A stretch of 64,000 bases of DNA from positions 2,790,001 to 2,854,000 of the forward strand of contig CAWIMX010000001.1 in assembly GCA_963837345.1 (NCBI GenBank), given 5' to 3'. The position numbers were made by a program, and so were the translations under genes. A model generated the notes under the pieces. It did not search any database and was not told where the DNA came from. It saw nothing but the letters and a program-made list of their open reading frames with translations. Source of the DNA: CAWIMX01 sp963837345 (GTDB taxonomy: Bacteria > Acidobacteriota > Vicinamibacteria > Vicinamibacterales > CAVVIG01). Below are positions 46,739 to 56,547 of this stretch, one piece after another. Positions within the stretch are counted from its first letter, which is position 1, and every line of letters starts with the position of its first letter.

Positions 46739-47806
46739 TTACGCGAGCGACGCGGCTTCGCGCGCCAGATAGACCACGCGGTCGCCGAAGTTCGCGAACC
46801 GCTCATCGTCGGTCTGACCGACGTGGTAGCGGTAGAAGATCTGCTGAATGACGACTGCGATCTTGAAGAGGGCGAAGATCTCGTAGAACCGGATGCCCGA
46901 CAGATCGCGCCCCGAAAGCGCCGCGTAGCGCGCGACGATCTCGTCGCGCGTATACCAGCCCGGGCGATCGGTGACGGTCGTGAGCGCGTCCTGGCCGGGC
47001 GGCGAGGTCGGCGCCCAGTAGGCGAGCAGGATGCCGACATCCACCAGGGGGTCGCCGAGCGCGCTCATCTCCCAGTCGAACACGCCGACGACGCGGGTGG
47101 GATCGGCCGCGTCGAGCATCACGTTGTCGAGCTTGAAGTCGCCGTGCACGATGGCGGGACGGTCCGGGTCGCGCGGCAGGTGCCCCGCGAGCCAGGACGC
47201 GAGCCGGTCCATGTCGGGCACGTCGCTCGTGCGCGATCGATGCCAGCGCCCGGTCCATCCGCGGACCTGCCGCTCGACGAAGCCGGCCGGTTTGCCGAGG
47301 CGCGCCAGGGCGGGCGCCGATACATCGATCGCGTGCAGGCCGGCGAGCGTGCGGACGAGCGCGTCGCTGACGCGCCGCCGCTGCCCGGGCTGGCCGTCGA
47401 GCGCGGGAGGCTCCTCGCGTCGGACGATCAGCCCGTGCCGGCGCTCCATCACGTAGAACACGGCGCCGGCGACGGCCGGATCGTCGCACAGCAGGTACGC
47501 GCGCGGTGCCAGCGGATAGACCGGGTGCACGGCCTGCAGCCAGTCGAACTCGCGCGCCATGTCGTGGGCCTTCGGCGCCACCGGCCCGAGCGGCGGCCGC
47601 CGGACGACGAGTTCGGTCGGTCCGAAGCCGACGAGGTAGGTGAGGTTCGAATGGCCGCCCGGAAACTGCTCGGCGGTCATCGGCGACGACAGATCGAGGC
47701 CGAAGATGCCGCACGCGGGGAGACGCTCGCGAAGCCACGCCTCGATGCGCTCCCAGGCGAGCTGCTCGCCCGGTCGGATGGCGGCCGTGTCGCCCATGAG
47801 AGGCAT
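46739..47806 (-). CDS. ACAD10-type phosphotransferase family protein
   Basis: A 355-residue APH-fold kinase of the type fused to acyl-CoA dehydrogenase in ACAD10/11. The substrate loop is FPGGHSNLTYLV, the catalytic loop is IVHGDFKLDNVML and the metal Asp is in VFDWEMSALGDP. It is divergent to an acyl-CoA dehydrogenase gene, which supports a shared pathway: in mammals ACAD10/11 phosphorylate and then eliminate 4-hydroxyacyl-CoAs. The same use here is inference. Starts at 47806 or 47797 are both possible; neither has a clear ribosome site. Confidence 0.88.
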   Translation of the reverse strand: MPLMGDTAAIRPGEQLAWERIEAWLRERLPACGIFGLDLSSPMTAEQFPGGHSNLTYLVGFGPTELVVRRPPLGPVAPKAHDMAREFDWLQAVHPVYPLAPRAYLLCDDPAVAGAVFYVMERRHGLIVRREEPPALDGQPGQRRRVSDALVRTLAGLHAIDVSAPALARLGKPAGFVERQVRGWTGRWHRSRTSDVPDMDRLASWLAGHLPRDPDRPAIVHGDFKLDNVMLDAADPTRVVGVFDWEMSALGDPLVDVGILLAYWAPTSPPGQDALTTVTDRPGWYTRDEIVARYAALSGRDLSGIRFYEIFALFKIAVVIQQIFYRYHVGQTDDERFANFGDRVVYLAREAASLA

Positions 47807-47823
47807 ACGCTATCATGCGCGCC

Positions 47824-49020
47824 ATGAACTTCGACTACACCGACAAGGTGGAGGATCTGCGTCGCCGGCTCGCCGATTTCATGGACGAGCAGATCTACCC
47901 GAACGAAGATCTGTTCGCGCGGCAGATCGCCGAAGGCGATCGCTGGCAGAGCGTCGAGATCGTCGAGGAGTTGAAGAGCAACGCGCGGAAGGCGGGATTG
48001 TGGAACCTGTTCCTGCCGGACAGCGAGTACGGTGCCGGGCTCACGAACCTGGAATACGCGCCGCTCTGCGAAATCATGGGCCGCTCGCCGCGTTTCGCGC
48101 CCGAGGTGTTCAACTGCTCGGCGCCCGACACCGGCAACATGGAAGTGCTGGTGCGCTACGGCACGCCGGAGCAGAAACAGACCTGGCTCGAGCCGCTGCT
48201 GGCCGGCGACATCCGCTCCTGCTTCGCGATGACGGAGCCCGACGTCGCCTCGTCGGACGCGACGAACATCCAGGCCAGCATTCGCCGCGACGGCGACAGC
48301 TACGTGCTCGACGGCCGCAAGTGGTGGATCTCGGGCGCCGGCGATCCCCGATGCCGGATCGCGATCTTCATGGGGAAGAACGATCCCAAGGCCGAGCGCC
48401 ACAAGCAGCAGTCCATGATCCTCGTGCCGATGGATGCGCCGGGCGTCACCATCGTGCGGACGCTTCCGGTCTTCGGGTACGACGACGCCCCGCACGGACA
48501 CGCGGAGATCGCATTCGAGCACGTGCGCGTGCCGGCCTCGAACATGCTCCTCGGCGAGGGGCGCGGCTTCGAGATCGCGCAGGGCCGGCTCGGCCCGGGG
48601 CGAATCCACCACTGCATGCGACTCATCGGGGTGGCGGAGCGGGCGCTGGAAGCCATGATCCGCCGCGTGAAGTCGCGCGTCGCGTTCGGCAGGACGCTGG
48701 CGGAGCAGGGCACGATTCGCGCCGGCATCGCCGAGTCGCGGATGGCGATCGATCAGGCGCGGCTGCTCACGCTCAAGGCCGCCGACATGATGGACAAGGT
48801 GGGTAACAAGGCGGCGCGCAAAGAGATCGCGATGATCAAGGTGGTGGTGCCGCGCACCGCGCTGGCCGTGCTCGACCGCGCCATTCAGGCCCACGGCGCC
48901 GCGGGCGTGTCCGACGACTTCCCGCTGGCGATGGCCTGGGCGCACACACGCACGATCCGCCTCGCCGACGGCCCCGACGAGGTGCACCGGGAGGCGATTG
49001 CGAAATGGGAACTCAGGTGA
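47824..49020 (+). CDS. Acyl-CoA dehydrogenase family protein (ACAD10/11-like)
   Basis: A 398-residue FAD enzyme. Conserved parts are CFAMTEPDVASSDATNI (FAD/substrate), GRKWWISGAGDPRC and the C-terminal AHGAAGVSDDFPLAM with RLADGPDEVHREAIA. The sequence is of the long-chain ACAD10/11 type, matching its divergent kinase neighbour. Two ATG codons are close (47815 and 47824); the second begins NFDYTDKVEDL directly and is preferred. The electron acceptor ETF is not encoded here. Confidence 0.9.
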   Translation: MNFDYTDKVEDLRRRLADFMDEQIYPNEDLFARQIAEGDRWQSVEIVEELKSNARKAGLWNLFLPDSEYGAGLTNLEYAPLCEIMGRSPRFAPEVFNCSAPDTGNMEVLVRYGTPEQKQTWLEPLLAGDIRSCFAMTEPDVASSDATNIQASIRRDGDSYVLDGRKWWISGAGDPRCRIAIFMGKNDPKAERHKQQSMILVPMDAPGVTIVRTLPVFGYDDAPHGHAEIAFEHVRVPASNMLLGEGRGFEIAQGRLGPGRIHHCMRLIGVAERALEAMIRRVKSRVAFGRTLAEQGTIRAGIAESRMAIDQARLLTLKAADMMDKVGNKAARKEIAMIKVVVPRTALAVLDRAIQAHGAAGVSDDFPLAMAWAHTRTIRLADGPDEVHREAIAKWELR

Positions 49021-49064
49021 TCGTGAATGTCACGATGGGCCGGACGGAAATGGAATCGATTGCC

Positions 49065-49982
49065 TCACTCCAACCCGAGCGCCCAGCGGATCCCGCCGGT
49101 GACGTGCGCCTGGAACACGGGATCGTCCCGCCAGGTCTCGTCGCGATGGCCAAGCGCGGTGTAGAACACGCGGCCGCGTCCGACCTCGTGCGTCCACGCC
49201 TGCGGGTAGTCGCCGCCCTTTTCGACGTCCTGCAGCCCTGAGATGTCCATGTGCTCGGTGTCGAGGCTGAGCAGCACGTGGACGCGATCGCGCGAGAAGG
49301 CGAGCGGGATGTGCAGCCGCCCGACCTGCGAGATGTTCTCGGTCGGCCGGCTCGCGTCCCACGGCGCGGTGCCGAGCAGATAGAACTCCTCGTTGATCGG
49401 CCAGCTCGGGCCGAGCATGCGCGTCGCCGGGTGGGTCTGGTCCTCGACCTTGAGCACGCCGATTCGTCCCTCCGCGATCTGGTTCGTGGGAATCACCGAG
49501 CGGCGATAGTAGCCGCCGAGCATTTCCCCGAATTCGGGATAGTCGTAGAAGGTGAGCGTGGCCGAGTGCACGCCGACGAGGCCCTTGCCGCCCTTCACGA
49601 AGTCGATGATCGACTGCTTCTGCGCCGTGGTCATCGGCAGGTTGCCGTTGGTGAACAGCATCAGGCCGTCGAACTGATTGAGGTACTCGGGCGTGAAGAA
49701 CGAGAAGTCGAGCGCGTCGGACGGCTCCGTGTAGCCCCGGCGCGTCGTGACGTCGAACCCGTGCTTGGTGCCGAGCTCGGCGACGACGGTCTCGGCGACG
49801 CTCAGGCTCGAGTGCTTGTACAGCCCGGCGTGCGTCAGGAAGAGCAGTTTCTTCGGCGCGGGCGCCTGGGTCGCCGTCTGAGCGCTCAGCAGCCCGGCCA
49901 GGACCATCGCAACGAGAACGCGCGTGCAGGCGAGGGGAGAATTGGATACGCTGATAGTTTGGTAACCTGGGGATTTGGCCAT
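49065..49982 (-). CDS. ThuA-domain protein, exported
   Basis: A 305-residue protein with a signal-like segment (about 20-40, VLVAMVLAGLLSAQTATQA) and a ThuA/trehalose-utilisation fold: KKLLFLTHAGLYKHSS at the start, GLMLFTNGNLPMT, GKGLVGVHSATLTFY and HEVGRGRVFYTALGHRDETW near the end. ThuA proteins have an amidotransferase-like fold and are linked to sugar use, often without a proven reaction. The start used leaves 20 bases to the divergent Lhr start; a later start nearer the signal is possible. Confidence 0.86.
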   Translation of the reverse strand: MAKSPGYQTISVSNSPLACTRVLVAMVLAGLLSAQTATQAPAPKKLLFLTHAGLYKHSSLSVAETVVAELGTKHGFDVTTRRGYTEPSDALDFSFFTPEYLNQFDGLMLFTNGNLPMTTAQKQSIIDFVKGGKGLVGVHSATLTFYDYPEFGEMLGGYYRRSVIPTNQIAEGRIGVLKVEDQTHPATRMLGPSWPINEEFYLLGTAPWDASRPTENISQVGRLHIPLAFSRDRVHVLLSLDTEHMDISGLQDVEKGGDYPQAWTHEVGRGRVFYTALGHRDETWRDDPVFQAHVTGGIRWALGLE

Positions 49983-50002
49983 AGGTAACGCGACCTAATC
50001 TA

Positions 50003-53000
50003 ATGGAAACGACGCACCAAATCACCAGATTATCCACGCCCCCTACGCCACCTGCCCTCGCCTGGGCCTGCCCGCTCGTCCGCGACTGGTTTGCCGCCCG
50101 TTTCGGCGAACCGACCGAGCCTCAGGTGCAGGGCTGGCCGTCGATTCTCGAGGGTGGCGCGACCCTGGTGTCGGCGCCCACCGGCTCCGGGAAGACCCTC
50201 GCAGCCTTTCTCGTGTGCATCGATCGCCTGGTCCGGAAGGCGCTGGCGGGCCAGCTCGAGGACCGTACCGAGGTCGTCTACGTCTCGCCCCTCAAGGCGC
50301 TCGGCAACGACATCCACAAGAACCTCGAAGCGCCGCTCGGGGAGATTCAGGCGCTCGCCCGCGCGCGCGGCGTGGAAATGCCCGAGATTCGGGCCGCGGT
50401 CCGGTCGGGCGACACCCTGATGCACGAGCGGCAGGCGATGCTGCGGCATCCGCCGCACATCCTGGTCACGACGCCCGAGTCGCTCTACATTCTGCTCACC
50501 GCCGGAAAAAGCCGTGAAACGCTGCGCGGGGTGGACACGGCGATTGTGGACGAAATTCACGCCGTCGCCGACGACAAGCGCGGGTCGCATCTCGCGCTGT
50601 CGCTCGAACGCCTCGACGCGCTCGCCCGGCATCCGCCGCAGCGCATCGGCCTCTCGGCCACGCAGCGCCCGATCGAGCTCGTCGCGGATTTTCTCGGCGG
50701 CGCCGGCCGGCCGCGGCCCACCATCGTCCAGATCGGCCACCAGCGGACCGTCGACGTCGCGATCGAGACCCCTCCCGGTGAGCTCGGCCCCGTCGCCGCC
50801 CACGAGCTGTGGGACGACGTGTACAACCGGCTGGCGGCGCTCGTCGAGGCCCATCGATCGACGCTGGTGTTCGTGAACACGCGCCGCATGGCCGAGCGGG
50901 TGGCGCACCACCTGGCCGAGCGGCTCGGTGCCGGGCGGGTGGCCACGCACCACGGCAGCCTCTCGCGCAAGCTGAGGCTCGCGGCCGAGCAGCGCCTCAA
51001 GGCGGGCGAAATCGCGGTGCTCGTCGCTACCGCGTCGCTCGAGCTCGGCATCGACATCGGCGCCGTCGATCTCGCGTGCCTGATCGGATCGCCGCGATCC
51101 ATCTCGGTCGCCTGGCAGCGCATCGGCCGGGCCGGACACTGGCACGGCGCCATTCCCAGGGGCCGCCTCTTTCCGACGACGCGCGACGAGCTGGTGGAGT
51201 CGGCGGCCCTCGTCCGCGCGATGCGTTCGGGCGACCTCGATCGGCTGGTCGTGCCCGATCAGCCGATGGACATCCTCGCGCAGCAGATCGTGGCGGCCTG
51301 CGCCGCCGAAGACTGGGCGGAAGACGATCTGTTCGCCCTCGTCTCTCGCGCCCACCCGTACCGGAACCTGCCGCGCCAGGCGTTCGACGAGACCGTCGAC
51401 ATGCTGGCCGACGGCATCAGCGCCAGGCGGGGCCGCTTCGGGTCGTATCTGCACCACGACCGCGTGAACCGGCGGCTTCGCGGCCGCCGCGGCGCCCGCC
51501 TCGCCGCGATCACCGGCGGCGGCGCGATCCCCGACAGCGCGCTCTACACGGTGGTCGCCGAGCCGGAGGGCGCGGTCGTCGGCACGGTGGACGAGGATTT
51601 CGCCGTCGAGAGCATGCGCGGCGACATCATGCTGCTTGGCAACGCGTCCTGGCGCATCCGCCGCGTGCAGGCCGGCAAGGTGCTCGTGGAGGACGCCCAC
51701 GGCGCGCCGCCGAACATCCCGTTCTGGCTGGGGGAGGCGCCGGCGCGCACGCCGGAGCTGTCGAGCCATGTCGCCGATCTGCGACGGATCGTCAGCGACA
51801 TGACGGCCGGGCTGGCGCCCGGCCCGACCCTGCGCGACGAGACCGCGGCACGGGACGCCGCTGCCTGGCTGACGCGCGAAGCCGGCCTCGACGCCTCCGG
51901 CGCCGAGCAGCTCGTCCACTACATCGTCGAGGGCCGCGCCGCGCTCGGGGCCGTGCCGACGCTCACGACGGTCGTGGCGGAGCGCTTCTTCGACGAGGGC
52001 GGCGGAATGCAGCTCGTCATTCATGCACCGTTCGGCGGCCGGGTGAACAAGGCGTGGGGGCTCGCGCTGCGGAAGCGGTTCTGCCGGTCGTTCAATCTCG
52101 AACTCCAGGCGGCGGCCACCGACAACGGGCTCAACATCTCGCTCGCCGAGCAGCACAGCTTCCCGCTGGCCGACGTCTTCAAGTTCCTGTCGCCGGCGTC
52201 GGTCGCGCACGTGCTCGAGCAGGCCGTGCTCCCGTCGCCGATTTTCGGCGCGCGGTGGCGCTGGAACGCCTCGCGTGCGCTGGTGCTGCTGCGCTTCCAG
52301 GGCGGACGGCGGGTGCCACCCAACATCCAGCGGATGCGGGCGGACGACCTGCTTGCGGCTGTGTTTCCCGACGCGGCGGCGTGTCCGGAGAATCTCGAAG
52401 GCGATCTGCGCATTCCAGACCACCCGCTGGTGCGCGAAGTGATGAAGGACGCGCTGACCGAGGCCATGGACCTCGACGGGCTGCGCGAGGTCCTGACCCG
52501 GATCGGCGACGGCCGGATCCACTGCATCGCAGTCGATACGCCCGTGCCGTCGGTGTTCTCGCACGAGATCCTCAACGCCAATCCGTTCGCCTATCTCGAC
52601 GACGCCCCGCTCGAGGAGCGGCGGGCCCGCGCCGTCGAGATGCGACGGACGCTGCCCGACGCGATGGTCACCGACGTCGGGCGGCTGGATCCGGACGCGA
52701 TCGCCGAAGTCCGCGCGCAGGCGTGGCCCGACGTTCGCGACGCCGACGAACTGCACGACGCGCTCGTCAGCCTCGTGGCGCTGCCCGACGCTGCGCCGCT
52801 GTCGTCGGCCATCGCGGGCTGGCGCGGGCATCTCGACGCGCTCGTCGCCGACCGCCGCGTCGGGATCGGCGGCGTCGGTCGACGCCGGTACTTCGTGCCC
52901 GCCGAGCGCGCCCGGACCTTCGTCCGGGCGTTTCCGGGCGCGCGCTTCGACGTCGAACCGCCCGACGTGGAACCCGGCGATCCCGCGAGCGACGAGGCCC

Positions 53001-54310
53001 GATTGTCGCTGGTCACGGGATGGATGCAGCACCTGGGGCCAATCGCGGCCGGCGCGCTGGCGGGGCTGCTGGGCCTCGAGGCCGCCGACGCGAACGACAC
53101 GCTGCTGCGGCTCGAAGGGAGCGGCGCGGTTCTGCGCGGCCGCTTCACGGACTCGTGCGCGGCACACGCCGGCGCCGACGAGGTCGAATGGTGCGACCGC
53201 CGGCTGCTCGCCCGGATTCACCGGCTCACGGTCGGAAAGCTGCGCCGCGAGATCGAGCCCGTGACGGCGGCGGTCTTCATGCGCTGGCTGCTCGCCTGGC
53301 AGCATGTCGCGCCCGGCACCGGACTCATCGGCGAGCGGGGACTGCTGCAGGTGATGTCGCAGCTGCAGGGCTTCGAAGCGCCCGCGCGCGCCTGGGAGCA
53401 CCAGATCCTGGCGCGCCGCATGACCTCGTACGATCCGGAGATGCTCGATCGCCTCTGCCTCACCGGCGCCGTCGGCTGGGGCCGGCTGTCGCCGCATCCG
53501 GCCACGCTCGAGGGCGCGCCGGCGCGCGGCCGCCGCGTGGTGCCAACGAGCGCGGCGCCGATCACGTTCTTCGTCCGCGAGGCGTCGGACTGGATGACGG
53601 CCTGCCGCCGCCCGCAGGGCGACGCCGACGGCCGCGTGCTCGGGCCCGCGGCCCGCGAGGTGCTGCAGTTCATGCAGCGCCACGGCGCGTCGTTCTTTCC
53701 AGACATCGTCCGCGGCACCGGGCGCCTGAAGGCGGAGGTCGAAGGCGCGCTCTGGGAGCTCGTGGCGGCGGGCCTGGTGACGGCGGACGGCTTCGACAAC
53801 CTTCGGGCGCTCATCGATCCGAAGCGCCGGTCCGGGCAGGGCCGGGGGCGAAGCGCGCGGCCGCGGCACAGCGCCGGGCGGTGGGCGCTCCTCGGCCACG
53901 TCGACGCGGCGCCCGAGACGCCACCGTCGGCCGACGCCGTCGAGGCGGTCTGCTGGATGCTGCTCCGCCGCTACGGCGTCGTGTTCCGCGAAGCGATCGC
54001 GCGCGAATCCGTCGTGCCGCGCTGGCGGGAGCTGCTGTTCGCGCTTCGGCGCCTCGAGGACCGCGGCGAGGTCCGTGGCGGCCGATTCGTGTCGGGCTTC
54101 CTCGGCGAGCAGTTCGCCCTGCCGTCGGCCGTCGAATCGCTGCGCGCGGCACGGAACGACCCGCCCGACGGCCGGGCGATCGCGCTGGCGGCCGCCGATC
54201 CGCTGAATCTGGCGGGCATCCTCGTGCCCGGCGAGCGCGTGGCGCCGCTGTCGGATCGGGTCGTGACGTTTCGCGACGGCGCGGCGGTGGAGCTGGCGCG
54301 CGTCGGTTGA
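50003..54310 (+). CDS. Lhr-family ATP-dependent helicase
   Basis: A 1435-residue superfamily 2 helicase. Motif I is APTGSGKT at residues 58-65, motif II is VDEIH, motif III is LSATQRP and motif VI is QRIGRAGHW. The Lhr winged-helix and beta-barrel domains follow, and a long C-terminal Lhr-CTD completes the protein, as in mycobacterial and E. coli Lhr. Lhr unwinds RNA:DNA and DNA in 3'-5' direction and is induced by DNA damage in some bacteria. No nuclease, ligase or uracil-glycosylase partner gene lies nearby. The frame is intact throughout. Confidence 0.94.
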   Translation: METTHQITRLSTPPTPPALAWACPLVRDWFAARFGEPTEPQVQGWPSILEGGATLVSAPTGSGKTLAAFLVCIDRLVRKALAGQLEDRTEVVYVSPLKALGNDIHKNLEAPLGEIQALARARGVEMPEIRAAVRSGDTLMHERQAMLRHPPHILVTTPESLYILLTAGKSRETLRGVDTAIVDEIHAVADDKRGSHLALSLERLDALARHPPQRIGLSATQRPIELVADFLGGAGRPRPTIVQIGHQRTVDVAIETPPGELGPVAAHELWDDVYNRLAALVEAHRSTLVFVNTRRMAERVAHHLAERLGAGRVATHHGSLSRKLRLAAEQRLKAGEIAVLVATASLELGIDIGAVDLACLIGSPRSISVAWQRIGRAGHWHGAIPRGRLFPTTRDELVESAALVRAMRSGDLDRLVVPDQPMDILAQQIVAACAAEDWAEDDLFALVSRAHPYRNLPRQAFDETVDMLADGISARRGRFGSYLHHDRVNRRLRGRRGARLAAITGGGAIPDSALYTVVAEPEGAVVGTVDEDFAVESMRGDIMLLGNASWRIRRVQAGKVLVEDAHGAPPNIPFWLGEAPARTPELSSHVADLRRIVSDMTAGLAPGPTLRDETAARDAAAWLTREAGLDASGAEQLVHYIVEGRAALGAVPTLTTVVAERFFDEGGGMQLVIHAPFGGRVNKAWGLALRKRFCRSFNLELQAAATDNGLNISLAEQHSFPLADVFKFLSPASVAHVLEQAVLPSPIFGARWRWNASRALVLLRFQGGRRVPPNIQRMRADDLLAAVFPDAAACPENLEGDLRIPDHPLVREVMKDALTEAMDLDGLREVLTRIGDGRIHCIAVDTPVPSVFSHEILNANPFAYLDDAPLEERRARAVEMRRTLPDAMVTDVGRLDPDAIAEVRAQAWPDVRDADELHDALVSLVALPDAAPLSSAIAGWRGHLDALVADRRVGIGGVGRRRYFVPAERARTFVRAFPGARFDVEPPDVEPGDPASDEARLSLVTGWMQHLGPIAAGALAGLLGLEAADANDTLLRLEGSGAVLRGRFTDSCAAHAGADEVEWCDRRLLARIHRLTVGKLRREIEPVTAAVFMRWLLAWQHVAPGTGLIGERGLLQVMSQLQGFEAPARAWEHQILARRMTSYDPEMLDRLCLTGAVGWGRLSPHPATLEGAPARGRRVVPTSAAPITFFVREASDWMTACRRPQGDADGRVLGPAAREVLQFMQRHGASFFPDIVRGTGRLKAEVEGALWELVAAGLVTADGFDNLRALIDPKRRSGQGRGRSARPRHSAGRWALLGHVDAAPETPPSADAVEAVCWMLLRRYGVVFREAIARESVVPRWRELLFALRRLEDRGEVRGGRFVSGFLGEQFALPSAVESLRAARNDPPDGRAIALAAADPLNLAGILVPGERVAPLSDRVVTFRDGAAVELARVG

Positions 54311-54320
54311 CGCGTTCGCG

Positions 54321-54773
54321 TCAGCCGCATGCCGCGGGATTGTCGCGCCACTCGACGCTGAACGTGCCCTCCCGCGGCAGCGCATTGCCCCACTGCGCGC
54401 GGAATGCTCCGGTGATGGCGCCATCGGCGCCGCGGGTGAGCGTCAGCGTGCCAGCACGCGCGGCCCCGCAGCTTCCGACGACGGGACACGACCGCGCGAG
54501 GGCCGTCGCGTCGCCTTCGGGCTCGGGCGAGACCGTCAGGGGCTTGCCCGCCACCTCGTCGAGTGCGCCGTAGACCAGCAGGTCGATCGAGGGCCGCGGC
54601 GCGCTCGCCGGGACGCCGCCGGGCACCGGGCCCTGCAGCAGGATCAGCCGCGTCGCCGGAGTCCTCCCCGGCGTGCAGTCGGCGTAAGCGTAGCCGGCAT
54701 AGTTCGCCGTCTGAGCCAGAAGGGCCGTGGCGGCGAGCCCCAGGGACGCGACCGACGCAACCGCGACGCGCAT
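54321..54773 (-). CDS. Small secreted protein of unknown function
   Basis: A 150-residue protein with a signal peptide (residues 1-20) and a mature part containing YAGYAYADCTPGRTPATRLI and SCPVVGSCGAARAGTLTLTR. Four Cys residues suggest disulfides in the periplasm. The last part (WGNALPREGTFSVEWRDN) is beta-rich. No family is recognised. It converges with Lhr, with a ten-base gap between stops. Confidence 0.68.
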   Translation of the reverse strand: MRVAVASVASLGLAATALLAQTANYAGYAYADCTPGRTPATRLILLQGPVPGGVPASAPRPSIDLLVYGALDEVAGKPLTVSPEPEGDATALARSCPVVGSCGAARAGTLTLTRGADGAITGAFRAQWGNALPREGTFSVEWRDNPAACG

Positions 54774-54852
54774 GGCGGACCTCCGTGGCGGGAACGCCGC
54801 CCATGTTACTGCAGTCGGGCGCGATGCCTTCCGCCGCTGGCGGCAGGCCGCG

Positions 54853-55425
54853 TCACCAGCATCGAGGAATCAGCGCCGGCACTTCCTTCCGATACGCGTC
54901 ATAGGCGGGGCCGAACTGCGTCCGCAAGAACTGTTCTTCCTGCCGCAGCTTGAGAATCAAGCCGAGCAGGACGAGCGCGACGCCGACGAGGCTGCTGAGC
55001 GTCCCGCGCGACAACGCCGTCGCCAGCAGCGCCAGAAGCAGACCCGTGTAGATCGGATGGCGCGTGAAGGCATAGGGCCCGGAACGGATCAGGGTGTGAT
55101 CCGCCTTGAGGGTGACCGCGGCGCTCCAGAAGCGACCGAGGCGAATGCGGGCCCACCAGGTGAGCGCGAATCCGAGCGCCGCAAGCAGGCACGCGATCCA
55201 TCCCATCCAGGGGGGCGACGGGACGAACCGACGCGCCAGCATTCCCGCCGGGGACCGCAGAAGCAGGATGGCTCCGACCCAGACTGGAAGGCTTTGCGCG
55301 ATCCGCGAGCCGGGAGACTGCGCGGTGACCGTCGTGGTGGTCCATCCGGAGGCCAGCACCCAACTGATGAGCCACGCGAGCCACAGCACCGCCAGAACCG
55401 TCGAAGGAGACCGCACGGCCACCAC
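54853..55425 (-). CDS. Isoprenylcysteine carboxyl methyltransferase (ICMT) family membrane protein
   Basis: A 190-residue membrane protein with about five helices. The ICMT/PEMT catalytic pattern is clear near the end: LIRSGPYAFTRHPIYTGLLL, then the EEQFLRTQFGPAYDAYRKEV region. Bacterial members methylate unknown acceptors with SAM. The start is one of three close GTG codons (55425, 55422, 55416) just after the stop of the vWA gene. It is the last gene of the second MoxR cluster transcript. Confidence 0.8.
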   Translation of the reverse strand: MVAVRSPSTVLAVLWLAWLISWVLASGWTTTTVTAQSPGSRIAQSLPVWVGAILLLRSPAGMLARRFVPSPPWMGWIACLLAALGFALTWWARIRLGRFWSAAVTLKADHTLIRSGPYAFTRHPIYTGLLLALLATALSRGTLSSLVGVALVLLGLILKLRQEEQFLRTQFGPAYDAYRKEVPALIPRCW

Positions 55426-55433
55426 GATCCATG

Positions 55434-56546
55434 TTAGCGCGTGAGGGCGGCGACGACGGCGAGCGTGGCGGCGATACCGGTGAGCTGGAGCCACAGCTCC
55501 ACGCGATCACGGAGCAGCAGCGCGCCCAGCGCCACGAATACACCGGCCATCAGGAGGCACCGCCAGTAGAGCGGTTCGGTCGTGGCCTGGACGCCGAGCG
55601 ATCCGGATCGCCGCCGCACGGCGTCGATCACGGCGTTGGCAATCTGGCGGTCGCCGTTGCGATCGAGCTCGAAGTACTGGCCGCCGCCGGCCGTCGCGAT
55701 GGCCATCAGCGACTCACGGTCGAGCACCGAGTGGATCCGCACCGGGTCGCGCGGCGGCATCCACGGCGGCAGCGGCGGATCGGGAATGATGCCGCCCGTC
55801 GACGTGCCCACGCCCACCACGTACACGGGCACGTTCGCGCTGCGGGCGTCGCGCAGCGTATTGGCCACCTTGCCGCTCCAGGCCTGCCCATCGGAAATGA
55901 GCAGGAACGCCCGCGCGTTGCGCGATCGTCCGTGGATCTCCTGATCCTTGTCGAGGACGCGCAGCCCCCAGTGAATCCCCAGCTCGATGTTGGTGTCCCA
56001 GGTGGTGTCGTCTTCGAGCGGAAACGGGGGATCGTGCAGGTGGTCGAGGAAGAAGAAGTACGTGTTCGGGTCGTTGGTGAGGCGGATCTGCGGGGCGGCA
56101 ATGTGCGCAAAGAGCGCCATCGCGATCCGGTCGTCCGCCCAGCGGAGCGAGTCGCCGATCACGCGCAGGAAGGCCATCGAGCGCTGCCAGCGGTTGCCGG
56201 GCACGTCGCTCACGTGCATCGACGCCGACCCGTCCTGCAGGATGACGAGATCGATGCCCGCGGTCCGGACGAACGACACGGCGGCGACCGGCCTCGCGAG
56301 CGCGAGCGCCAGCCACCCCGTGGCGACGATCAGGCAGAGCCAGAACAGCAGGCTGCCGAAGGCGGGAATGCGCTGCCGGATCGGGACACGCCGCTCGGCC
56401 TTGAACCGGGCGATGTCGCGCCAGCGCCGCCGCACCTGCCAGAGCCACACGACGACGAGCAGGGCCGGCAGGACGAGCAGCCAGAGATAGTGAGGTTGCG
56501 CGAAGCTGACCGTGTCGAGATCGACGCGGGGCAGCAGGCTCCCCAT
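55434..56546 (-). CDS. MxaC/BatB-like vWA membrane protein
   Basis: A 370-residue protein. N-terminal helices (FAQPHYLWLLVLPALLVVVW and a second near residue 70) are followed by a vWA domain with LVILQDGSASM (MIDAS) and a final helix pair at the C-terminus. It is similar in layout to MxaC and MxaL, which act with MoxR in assembling methanol dehydrogenase, and to BatB in other systems. Here there is no methanol dehydrogenase gene. It starts one base after the MxaK-like gene. Confidence 0.82.
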   Translation of the reverse strand: MGSLLPRVDLDTVSFAQPHYLWLLVLPALLVVVWLWQVRRRWRDIARFKAERRVPIRQRIPAFGSLLFWLCLIVATGWLALALARPVAAVSFVRTAGIDLVILQDGSASMHVSDVPGNRWQRSMAFLRVIGDSLRWADDRIAMALFAHIAAPQIRLTNDPNTYFFFLDHLHDPPFPLEDDTTWDTNIELGIHWGLRVLDKDQEIHGRSRNARAFLLISDGQAWSGKVANTLRDARSANVPVYVVGVGTSTGGIIPDPPLPPWMPPRDPVRIHSVLDRESLMAIATAGGGQYFELDRNGDRQIANAVIDAVRRRSGSLGVQATTEPLYWRCLLMAGVFVALGALLLRDRVELWLQLTGIAATLAVVAALTR

Positions 56547-56547
56547 G

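Noticed and set aside
50003..54310. Lhr as part of a repair or defence operon
   Set aside because: The neighbours are a divergent ThuA gene and a convergent small secreted protein; no nuclease, ligase or glycosylase partner is adjacent.
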